NCBI GenBank assembly: GCA_005884305.1 | Contig: VAYL01000179.1 | Coordinates: forward strand, 1-5,344 | DNA: 5,344 nt | Direction of reading: 5' to 3' | Source: Actinomycetota bacterium | GTDB lineage: Bacteria; Actinomycetota; Thermoleophilia; Solirubrobacterales; 70-9 | Shown here: positions 1 through 5,344 of the stretch, one piece after another | How positions within the stretch are numbered: position 1 is the stretch's first letter | Layout: the number at the start of each line of letters is the position of its first letter | Position numbers and translations under genes: made by a program | The notes under the pieces: generated by a model | The model's database searches: none | The model's input: the letters and a program-made list of their open reading frames with translations, nothing else | Told to the model about the DNA's origin: nothing

Positions 1-37
1 CATCATCGTCCTCGACGATCAAAACCCGGTCCTTCAT
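1..37 (-). CDS. Response regulator receiver protein, N-terminus only (runs off the left edge)
   Basis: Read on the minus strand from an ATG at 37-35, the twelve visible residues are MKDRVLIVEDDD. This is the typical first beta strand of a CheY-like receiver domain (hydrophobic VLIV) followed by the acidic cluster that binds Mg2+ next to the phospho-aspartate. The rest, including the phosphoacceptor Asp and any output domain, lies outside the window, so the protein could be a single-domain receiver or a DNA-binding regulator. An in-frame ATG at 70-68 would add eleven residues (MSPYRGWYESG). The shorter start fits the family better, since receivers usually begin a few residues before this strand. 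No Shine-Dalgarno sequence sits at normal distance from either start; a GAGG at 57-54 is 16 nt from the shorter one. The gene is divergent from the plus-strand gene starting at 98. Confidence 0.65.
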   Translation of the reverse strand, partial: MKDRVLIVEDDD

Positions 38-97
38 ACCCGATTCATACCATCCTCGATACGGGCTCATCCCAGTCGGGCGCAAACTGCACATGCC

Positions 98-421
98 ATG
101 GCAAGGGTCGCCCACAGTCGGGACATTCGGGCCACGAACGGGTCCAAGCCCGACGTTTCGCCGGAACTCGCCGATCTGGCCGAGCGGATGCGGAGCACGG
201 TGACACCCGTCGTCGGATACCTGGAGTTGATCTCGCAAGGCACCGGCGGCGTATCCGCCGAGCGCTACCTGGAGTGGATCACGACGATCGAGCGCCGGCT
301 GGATGCGATGCGCGAGACGTCTGATCAGATCGCGGTGATCTGCGACGCCCTGCGGGATGGGGTCAACGATCGCGGGGGTCCAGGATCCACGCCACGCGCT
401 CCTGAAGCTCTCGGGGACTGA
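98..421 (+). CDS. Small orphan HisKA/DHp-like protein lacking the phosphoacceptor histidine
   Basis: This 107-residue protein has no membrane segment or signal peptide. Residues 22-87 resemble the two-helix dimerisation (DHp/HisKA) region of histidine kinases. Residues 30-45 (RMRSTVTPVVGYLELI) align without gaps to ELRTPLTSIIGYGELL of the full-length kinase encoded at 742-3054, sharing R, T, GY and EL. The second helix is residues 54-86. The residue aligned with the kinase phosphoacceptor His is Glu29, and the only histidine is H6, outside the helix. No ATP-binding domain follows, because the gene ends inside the 3' end of the convergent regulator. Autophosphorylation or His-based phosphotransfer is therefore unlikely; a dimerisation partner, decoy or modulator of a nearby kinase or receiver is possible (inference). 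ATG at 98 is the first in-frame start and has no clear ribosome binding site. The last 20 codons (Gly/Pro-rich) overlap the regulator. A decayed kinase fragment is the alternative. Confidence 0.6.
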   Translation: MARVAHSRDIRATNGSKPDVSPELADLAERMRSTVTPVVGYLELISQGTGGVSAERYLEWITTIERRLDAMRETSDQIAVICDALRDGVNDRGGPGSTPRAPEALGD

Positions 422-749
422 ACGGTTTCCTGAGGTAGCCCTTCCCGGACTTCTCGACGCCCGGCGGCAAGTACTGCTCGCGGATGGTGGCGGTGAGCAG
501 AAGGATCGGGATGTCGCTCGTCTCCTCGGTGTCGCGGAGAACTTCGATGATCTCGAGACCGGTTCGCTTCGGCATGACGACGTCGAGCACGCACGCGTCG
601 GGCCGATGTCGCAGGACCAGACGGAGCGCCTCCTCGCCATCGGCGGCGCGAATCGTTTCGTGTCCCGCCTGCTCCAGGGTCAAGCAGACGAGGTCCAGGA
701 TGTCTTCGTCGTCGTCGGCGACCAGGATCACGCGAGCGTGATCATTCAT
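363..749 (-). CDS. Single-domain CheY-like response regulator
   Basis: The 128-residue protein is one receiver domain with no output domain. All key residues are visible: the acidic cluster D12-D13-D14, the phosphoacceptor D56 in the strand ACVLD before VVMP, the switch Thr T86 (ILLLTA), the aromatic Y105 and the conserved lysine K108 in LRKPF. The ATG at 749 is chosen over upstream in-frame codons (the frame is open to 854) because it sits 5 nt after a strong AGGAGGT and starts right before the first beta strand. It overlaps the kinase gene by 8 bp (ATGAATGA), which implies co-expression and probably translational coupling with its likely cognate kinase. With no DNA-binding or enzymatic domain it should act by protein-protein contact or as an intermediate in a phosphorelay (inference). 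Its 3' end overlaps the convergent gene at 98-421 by 59 bp. A perfect inverted repeat covers codons 3-8. Confidence 0.93.
   Translation of the reverse strand: MNDHARVILVADDDEDILDLVCLTLEQAGHETIRAADGEEALRLVLRHRPDACVLDVVMPKRTGLEIIEVLRDTEETSDIPILLLTATIREQYLPPGVEKSGKGYLRKPFSPRELQERVAWILDPRDR
726..743. repeat. Perfect 8-bp inverted repeat at the kinase/regulator junction
   Basis: GATCACGC-GA-GCGTGATC is an uninterrupted 8+8 bp inverted repeat with a 2-bp centre. In the minus-strand mRNA it spans nucleotides 7-24 of the regulator and includes two bases of the kinase stop codon. As RNA it can form a 7-bp stem with a 4-nt CUCG loop. A role in gating translation of the regulator is possible but inferred; a chance arrangement under coding constraint is the alternative. 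Confidence 0.45.
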
Positions 750-3054
750 TCGGGACCTCCTCGGGATGATGCGCTGGCTGGACTGGTATCTCGACGCGGA
801 AGGTGGCGCCCGCTCCGGGCTCGCTCTCGACCAGGATCCGTCCGTGATGGGCATCGACGATCGCCTTCACGATGGTGAGCCCAAGGCCCACTCCCGGAAT
901 GGCGGACTCCATCGCGCCCGGCGCCCGGTAGAGCCGATCGAACAAGTGCTGCTGCTCCTCCTTCGGGATACCCATCCCGGAGTCCGTCACCTCGATCGCT
1001 GCGACGCCGTTGTTCGCGCTCAGGTTCACGCCAACCCGCCCACCCTTCGGGGTGAATTTGATTGCGTTCGAGAGGAGATTGTCCACAACCTGGCCGAGCC
1101 GCTGCGGATCACCGTTGCACTCCGGTGAGGAGTCGGCCCGCGCGCTCAGCTCGATCTCGCGCTTGTCGGCCGCGGGGCGAGCCGCCTCCACCGCCTGCTC
1201 CACGATCCGGCGCAGGTCCACATCCTCGAGCTCCATCCTGAAGCTGCCCTCCTGAATCCGGACGAGGAGCAGCAGGTCTCCCACCAGCCGCATCTCCCGC
1301 TGGGCGTTTCTCCGAATCACGCTCAGGAACTTGCGGCCCTGTTCCGTGAGGCGTTCGGCCTCGCTCTCGGCGAGAAGCTCTCCGTAGCCGATGATCGACG
1401 TCAGCGGCGTCCGCAACTCGTGCGAGACGAGGCCGAAGAACTCATCCTTGGCCTGTTCGACCTCCTCCTCCGCTCGGCGCCGGCGGACGTAGTTGCCGAT
1501 CTGGTCGGTGATCGCGTTAAGCGTTCCCACCAGTTCCTCGTCCCAATCGCGGTGTCGCCGGTCGAAGAACTGAAAGGCACCGAACAGCTCGCCGGAGACG
1601 ACGATTGGAATCCACAGCTGGGTGCGGAGTCCGCCCAGCGCCGCCCGCTTGCCGCTCGGCAGCTCGTCGCCGGCCTGGTCCCCCACCAGCCACAGCGGCT
1701 CGGCCTGGGCGGCGTTCCACTCGGCCTCGGCGCCCTCGTGCGTGGGCGCGACGGGAAGTCTCGTCATTGGCGTCGTCCACGTGGCGGTGCAGCGCAGGAG
1801 CTCCCCGTCACGCGCCCAATACGCAGCGCAGAGCCACGGTCCGGCATCGCCGATCATCGGCATGATGGCCGGCCCCATCTCGTCCAGATCGGGCACCTGG
1901 GCGAGAAGCTGGGTCGCCCCGTGCTGGGCGGTCAGATAGCGCTCGCGCCGCTTGCGCTCGGAGATGTCGCGGTGAATCGCGGCGCCGGCGACGATCTTTC
2001 CGGCGGCGTTCGTGATCGGCGTCACCGTTACCCCCACCTCGACGTGGCGCCCGCCCTTCCCAACCCGGTCGTAGTCGGTGTTCTCGATCCGGCCGCCGTC
2101 GCGTACCTGCTTCAGGAGGACCTCGACGTCATCCGGCTGGTCCGGCGGGACCAAGTCGAAGAGCGACATGCGGAGGGCCTCGTCCTCCGTATATCCGTAG
2201 ATCAGCTCCGCCCCCGGGTTCCAGCTCGTGATCCGGCCCTCGAGAGTGAAACTGAGGATCGCGTCACCGGTTGACTCAACGATGCTCACCAGGCGCTTGC
2301 GCTCATTCTCCTGGGCCTTGCGCTCGGTGGTGTCGTGAACGAAGGCATGGAAGATCCACCGGTTTGACTCCCGAACCGCCGAGATCGCGACCTCAGTGGG
2401 GAACTCGCTCCCGTCCCGCCGCAGGGCGAGCCCCTCGAAGCGCTGACCGACGAGGCCGTGCTCTCCCTCCATCAGGAAGCCCCGTAGGCCGTCCCAGTAC
2501 TGCGCCCTGATGATCTCAGGCATGACCACGTCTGGCAGGGATCTGCCAATTACGTCATCTGAGCGCCAGCCGAACATCCGCTCCGCGGTCGGGTTCCAGG
2601 CAAGGATCCGGCCCTCGTCGTCCGAGGTGATCAGGGCGTCAGTCGAGCTTTCGACGATCGTTCGCAGGCGGCGCTCGCGAGCGCTGACCGTGCTCTCCGC
2701 GACGCGAAGGCGCCCGCCGATCCACCCCACTGCGATCGCCACCGGGAAGTAGACGGCTCCGCGCGCGACATATTCGCCAGCGCTGATGTGGACGTCCTTC
2801 GTGAGCGCCCAGATCACGATGCTTCCCATCGCCGCCACCGCGAAGCCGAGGGCCGGTGCGAGCCCCAGCTCGAGCGCCACCAAGGCGACCGGGATCACCT
2901 GCAGCGCGAGGAGCCCGTTGGTCATGTCGGAGTTCTCGAGGCGAGCGATCAGGAACGCCACGTACAGCACGCTCGCGATCGCCAGCACGACGATGGTCCG
3001 CCGCCGGCTTCGCGGGGTGACCAAAGGGCCGATCAGGTCAGCCCACCGGCTCAC
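742..3054 (-). CDS. Membrane-bound sensor histidine kinase (4 TM, PAS-PAS-GAF-HisKA-HATPase_c)
   Basis: This 770-residue kinase should sense a signal, autophosphorylate on His and pass the phosphate to a receiver, most likely the one encoded immediately downstream. Four hydrophobic helices (about residues 19-38, 45-64, 66-84, 98-116) with very short loops anchor the N-terminus, with no large periplasmic domain. Two PAS domains follow (about 127-247 and 253-369); both carry the matching pattern IVES..DA and WNP.AE, and end in a TERK/SERK segment. A divergent GAF domain spans about 375-525. The HisKA box has H545 in SHELRTP. The ATPase domain shows the N box (N659, N663 in DNLLSNAIKF), G1 (D691-SGMGI), F box (LFDRLY, 704-709) and G2 (GVGLGL, 721-726), so the catalytic core looks intact. 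There is no HAMP domain. The GTG at 3054 is the only start after the upstream stop (TAG at 3078-3076), with a G-rich AAGGGGG about 9 nt upstream. Signal and ligands are unknown. Confidence 0.95.
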   Translation of the reverse strand: MSRWADLIGPLVTPRSRRRTIVVLAIASVLYVAFLIARLENSDMTNGLLALQVIPVALVALELGLAPALGFAVAAMGSIVIWALTKDVHISAGEYVARGAVYFPVAIAVGWIGGRLRVAESTVSARERRLRTIVESSTDALITSDDEGRILAWNPTAERMFGWRSDDVIGRSLPDVVMPEIIRAQYWDGLRGFLMEGEHGLVGQRFEGLALRRDGSEFPTEVAISAVRESNRWIFHAFVHDTTERKAQENERKRLVSIVESTGDAILSFTLEGRITSWNPGAELIYGYTEDEALRMSLFDLVPPDQPDDVEVLLKQVRDGGRIENTDYDRVGKGGRHVEVGVTVTPITNAAGKIVAGAAIHRDISERKRRERYLTAQHGATQLLAQVPDLDEMGPAIMPMIGDAGPWLCAAYWARDGELLRCTATWTTPMTRLPVAPTHEGAEAEWNAAQAEPLWLVGDQAGDELPSGKRAALGGLRTQLWIPIVVSGELFGAFQFFDRRHRDWDEELVGTLNAITDQIGNYVRRRRAEEEVEQAKDEFFGLVSHELRTPLTSIIGYGELLAESEAERLTEQGRKFLSVIRRNAQREMRLVGDLLLLVRIQEGSFRMELEDVDLRRIVEQAVEAARPAADKREIELSARADSSPECNGDPQRLGQVVDNLLSNAIKFTPKGGRVGVNLSANNGVAAIEVTDSGMGIPKEEQQHLFDRLYRAPGAMESAIPGVGLGLTIVKAIVDAHHGRILVESEPGAGATFRVEIPVQPAHHPEEVPNE
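755..762 (-). promoter_or_regulatory. Ribosome binding site of the response regulator
   Basis: Read on the minus strand the sequence is GAGGAGGT, followed by CCCGA and then the ATG at 749-747, a 5-nt spacing. It lies inside the last codons of the kinase gene (Glu-Glu-Val). It decides the regulator start against longer in-frame alternatives. Confidence 0.8.
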
Positions 3055-3108
3055 TCTCCGTACCCCCTTCTCGAACTACTCACGGACCTGGCGATATGCG
3101 TAACCCTA

Positions 3109-3124
3109 AGCGCTGCCCGGCGCT
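3109..3124. repeat. Short stem-loop overlapping the stop codon of the SHOCT protein gene
   Basis: AGCGC-TGCCCG-GCGCT forms a 5-bp GC-rich stem with a 6-nt loop in the 68-bp gap before the kinase gene, overlapping the TAG stop at 3125-3123. No T-run follows on the minus strand, so it is not a standard intrinsic terminator; it might be a weak pause site or mean nothing. No convincing -35/-10 pair for the kinase was seen in this gap. Confidence 0.2.
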
Positions 3125-4439
3125 AACTGGCCAGGATCCGTTCCTTTTCGCGCGCGAACTCGTCGCCGTCGAGCACCCCGGAGTCGCGCAGCCTCGCGAG
3201 CCGCTCGAGCGCTTCGAGGCGCACGTCTGTCGCGACCGCTTCCTGTGCCTCCTCCGGGGCCTCCCGGCGCCGACGCATGCGCGCGCGAAGTCCGGTGAAC
3301 CGCTCCTTCCAGCGGTCGAGCGCCTGCTCGGCGGTCTCATCGGGGAAGTCCCTCATCGCCTGATGGCGAAGGGCCTCGAAGCCGACGATGAACAGCGCGA
3401 TCAGCACGAGCGAGGGGATCAGCCTGCTGGTACCCTCCGTGGGGCTCCACCAGAAGACGAGCAGGACGATGATCGCCAGCGCCGGATAGCCCCACGCCCG
3501 ACGCTCCAGCACCGGCGTCATCGCGCGGCGAATCTCGCGCGCGGTCGCGGTCCGGCCGGCGAGCCAAGCCCCAACGACGATCAGCGCCCCGTAGGCGATC
3601 ATCGCGACCGCCTGGTCTCGCAGCAGGGTCGTGAAGATTCCCCATACGGCGTCCGCAGCGGGGCGGACCGCTTCCGTCTTCGCGAGTTCGTTCACGATGA
3701 TCCCGCCGGCGACGCTCCGGGTCACGAGCACGGCGACACCGACGCAGATGAAGGCGATCCCGGCCGCCCGGACGGCCTCACGGCGCCGGCCTCGGGGGAG
3801 GTAGATGGCGAGTGCGAACAGCGCGATCGCAAGCGCCGGCAGCGCGAGGGAGAGCTGGCGCAGCACGTTGACCATGTCCTGCACGAAGCCGAGCTGGTCC
3901 GAGCGCAGGATCACGATCTGTACTTCGCCTGGCTGGATCTTTCCGTGCAGGTCGACGCCAGCCGTATCTCCGACCTGGGTGATCAGCCGGCCGAGATCCA
4001 GAGTCACGAGCCCGCCGCTGGTGGACACCGTCGCGTTGCCACCCTCGACGATCTGAAGGAAGGTCTCGTGGGCGCGCAGGTTCGCCTTCGCCCACAGGTC
4101 CTGAACCTGCGGGCTCTTCAGCGCCTCCGCCGCCGCCCGAAGCGCCAGCTCACGGACGCCGCTCGCCGCCGGCCCCGCGAGTCCCTGGATGTTGTCGGGC
4201 AGCGCCTTCGAGAGCTGCGCCTGGACATCGACATTGTCGAACAGCGCCTGGACGAGGAAGTCGTCCAGCGCCGTTTGCACGCGCTCGTCCGCCAGCAACT
4301 TCGTGCTGGTCTGGGTCCACGTGTCGCTTTCGAGGAGCTGGCGCTGGGCCCAGACGGCGAACACGGCGAAGAACGCGACCACGCTCGCGAGGACGGTGAT
4401 CGCGATCGAGGTGCGCCTCAGTCGAATTGGGGCGGGCAT
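3123..4439 (-). CDS. Six-helix membrane protein with extracytoplasmic domain and C-terminal SHOCT domain
   Basis: The 438-residue protein has one N-terminal membrane helix (about 11-31), a soluble domain of about 165 residues (32-196) predicted outside the cytoplasm, then five more helices (about 197-214, 224-241, 276-296, 315-332, 338-355). Arg-rich stretches at 216-224 and 296-315 place those loops in the cytoplasm. The cytoplasmic tail has a charged linker (380-405) and ends in a SHOCT motif (408-437, key residues LERLARLRDSGVL and DEFAREKERIL), a short two-helix module found at the ends of many bacterial proteins and thought to aid oligomerisation. The outer-domain pattern VTLDLGRLI...VILRSDQLG resembles an unnamed integral membrane family of actinobacteria; its function is unknown and none is proposed. 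ATG at 4439 is preferred over GTG at 4466 because GAGG lies 7 nt upstream and the GTG has no ribosome binding site. It lies 28 bp after the CtaG-like gene, probably in the same operon. Confidence 0.85.
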   Translation of the reverse strand: MPAPIRLRRTSIAITVLASVVAFFAVFAVWAQRQLLESDTWTQTSTKLLADERVQTALDDFLVQALFDNVDVQAQLSKALPDNIQGLAGPAASGVRELALRAAAEALKSPQVQDLWAKANLRAHETFLQIVEGGNATVSTSGGLVTLDLGRLITQVGDTAGVDLHGKIQPGEVQIVILRSDQLGFVQDMVNVLRQLSLALPALAIALFALAIYLPRGRRREAVRAAGIAFICVGVAVLVTRSVAGGIIVNELAKTEAVRPAADAVWGIFTTLLRDQAVAMIAYGALIVVGAWLAGRTATAREIRRAMTPVLERRAWGYPALAIIVLLVFWWSPTEGTSRLIPSLVLIALFIVGFEALRHQAMRDFPDETAEQALDRWKERFTGLRARMRRRREAPEEAQEAVATDVRLEALERLARLRDSGVLDGDEFAREKERILAS

Positions 4440-4446
4440 CCTTGAG

Positions 4447-4450
4447 CCTC
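4447..4450 (-). promoter_or_regulatory. Ribosome binding site deciding the start of the SHOCT membrane protein
   Basis: On the minus strand GAGG is followed by CTCAAGG and the ATG at 4439-4437, a 7-nt spacing. The alternative GTG at 4466-4464, one base after the upstream TGA stop, has only GC-rich sequence without a purine tract in front of it. Confidence 0.55.
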
Positions 4451-4467
4451 GGCCGCATCGTCTCACG

Positions 4468-5344
4468 TCACGGCGAGCGGGCCGCGGGCGGCGCTCCTTC
4501 CTGCAACAGCCGCTCCTCGAGGTGCTTTGCCTGGCCCGCGGCCACTGCGCGCGCGGCCCGCGCCTCGTCGAGCTCGATGCCCCTCGCCTCGGCGAGGTCC
4601 AAGAGCCGCTGGCGCTCCGTGGTGTCGGCCGCCCACTTCAGGAACGCCCAGGCGAGCACCGCGAGGGTCACGATCATCCCCTCGCCCATCATGATCGAGC
4701 CCGCGACCCCCTGGTCGGTCAGCGGCGAGATGCCGTGGGCGGCGTCTCCGGCCTTATAGGCCGGGTAGAACACGCTCCCTGACCAGATAAAGACGTTGCC
4801 GAGCACCGCGCTCACGAGCCGGACCACGATCACGTAGATGACCTTCCAGCCCGCGTTGAACCACGCGGGCTTCGGCAGCGGGCCGAGGACCGGCATCCAC
4901 ATCACGCAGCCGAAGAAGATGAACATTCCGTGCTCGAGGGCGTGCAGGGGTGGGCTGGTGAGCGTTCGCTCGTAGAGCACCGGGAGGTGCCAGACGCAGA
5001 GGTTGACCGCCCAGACGGGAAGCGCGACGGCTGGGTGCGCCAGCACGCGCAGGCGATCGAAGGGTCTGATCGCCAGGATCGGCTGAAGCAGCGGCCCGGT
5101 GAGACCGAGGACCAGCAGGATCGCCGCGAGATCTCCGATGAGCAGGTGCTCGAGCATGTGCGGCCAGAGAAGCTCGTCGGAGAGCTCGCCGAGTCCGATC
5201 AGCGAGAGGGCGATCGCCAACAGCCCGGCCGCGAACGAACCCTGGCGCCACGCCGGCACCGGACGCCCGCGCTGCGCGAGGTGATTGGCCCGCCACCAGT
5301 ACAGGACGGCGGGGATGAGCAGCGGAAGCAGCTCGAGGGGTGCG
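4468..5344 (-). CDS. ctaG: CtaG-like cytochrome c oxidase assembly protein (caa3 type), 5' end outside the window
   Basis: The frame stays open to the right edge, giving 291 visible residues. The first 28 (starting APLELLPLLIPAVLYWW and ending ...RGRP) are a typical CtaG first helix and basic loop, so the in-frame GTG at 5259 is an internal Val, not the start. Features of the caa3_CtaG family are visible: HMLEHLLIGDL (His62, His66 of the visible part), VWHLPVLYE (His119), HALEH (His134, His138), a W-rich central region and DQGVAGSIMM before the last helix. The protein is polytopic, with about seven helices. A charged alpha-helical tail (visible residues about 240-283) follows in the cytoplasm. 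CtaG proteins of this type are linked to assembly of the copper-containing aa3/caa3 terminal oxidase in the plasma membrane. The conserved histidines could bind metal, but that is inference. The oxidase genes themselves are not in the window; they may lie to the right. Confidence 0.88.
   Translation of the reverse strand, partial: APLELLPLLIPAVLYWWRANHLAQRGRPVPAWRQGSFAAGLLAIALSLIGLGELSDELLWPHMLEHLLIGDLAAILLVLGLTGPLLQPILAIRPFDRLRVLAHPAVALPVWAVNLCVWHLPVLYERTLTSPPLHALEHGMFIFFGCVMWMPVLGPLPKPAWFNAGWKVIYVIVVRLVSAVLGNVFIWSGSVFYPAYKAGDAAHGISPLTDQGVAGSIMMGEGMIVTLAVLAWAFLKWAADTTERQRLLDLAEARGIELDEARAARAVAAGQAKHLEERLLQEGAPPAARSP

Noticed and set aside
38..97. Promoter pairs in the 60-bp divergent gap
   Set aside because: Candidates such as TTTGCG with a 17-nt spacer to CGTATC match consensus poorly; none is good enough to annotate.
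94..103. 10-bp palindrome TGCCATGGCA centred on the start codon of the small plus-strand gene
   Set aside because: It is short and built from ATG plus common GC-rich flanks; nothing else in the 60-bp divergent gap supports an operator.
326..342. Inverted repeat CAGATC-GCGGT-GATCTG, about 20 bp past the regulator stop, as a terminator
   Set aside because: The stem is only 6 bp, no T-run follows on the minus strand, and it lies inside the second helix coding region of the convergent gene; chance is likely.
357..878. Plus-strand open frame antisense to the response regulator
   Set aside because: The minus strand has every receiver hallmark residue; the plus product is unrecognisable and does not contain an ATPase remnant that could complete the 98-421 protein.
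1420..2274. Plus-strand open frame of 284 codons antisense to the kinase
   Set aside because: It lies wholly within the PAS2-GAF-HisKA coding region on the other strand and shows no recognisable motif; it is a shadow of the codon bias.
4398..4407. Frequent GATCGC/GCGATCGC words in the right half, as a possible repeated motif
   Set aside because: Most copies fall in membrane-helix codons for Ala-Ile-Ala (GCG ATC GC), so codon use explains them; a count against a codon-shuffled background would be needed to claim more.
3096..4445. Long plus-strand open frame of 449 codons antisense to the SHOCT membrane protein
   Set aside because: Its product is rich in R, D, H, E and G with no domain, helix pattern or ribosome binding site. 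The minus strand here has clear membrane helices and a SHOCT motif. Long antisense open frames are common in GC-rich DNA.

Overview
The window is GC-rich, densely coding DNA with short intergenic gaps and some GTG starts. This suggests a high-GC actinobacterium. The caa3-type CtaG with a charged, helical C-terminal tail and the SHOCT-tailed membrane protein beside it would fit Thermoleophilia/Solirubrobacterales-like actinobacteria. That placement is inferred from general family resemblance, not from a marker gene.

Layout from right to left on the minus strand: (1) a CtaG-like cytochrome c oxidase assembly membrane protein (4468 to the right edge, 5' end outside the window). (2) After a 28-bp gap, a six-helix membrane protein with a large extracytoplasmic loop and a C-terminal SHOCT domain (3123-4439). 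(3) After a 68-bp gap, a 770-residue membrane sensor histidine kinase with the order four TM helices, PAS, PAS, GAF, HisKA, HATPase_c (742-3054). (4) Overlapping its end by 8 bp, a single-domain CheY-like response regulator (363-749). On the plus strand, a small gene (98-421) converges on the regulator and overlaps its 3' end by 59 bp. It encodes a stand-alone HisKA-like dimerisation helix region in which the phosphoacceptor histidine is replaced. At the left edge, a second receiver-domain protein starts on the minus strand (1-37) and runs out of the window.

Functionally, the left two thirds is a phospho-signalling locus: a complete kinase, its probable cognate receiver without an output domain, a His-less DHp-like small protein and a second receiver. 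The right third concerns the membrane and respiratory chain (CtaG). The four minus-strand genes are collinear and could share a transcript, but the 68-bp gap before the kinase leaves room for a separate promoter.

The items most worth a second look are the His-less orphan DHp protein between two receivers, and a perfect 8-bp inverted repeat lying over the kinase stop codon and the first codons of the regulator. No tRNA, rRNA, CRISPR array, insertion sequence or prophage feature was found. No stretch longer than 300 bases lacks a gene.
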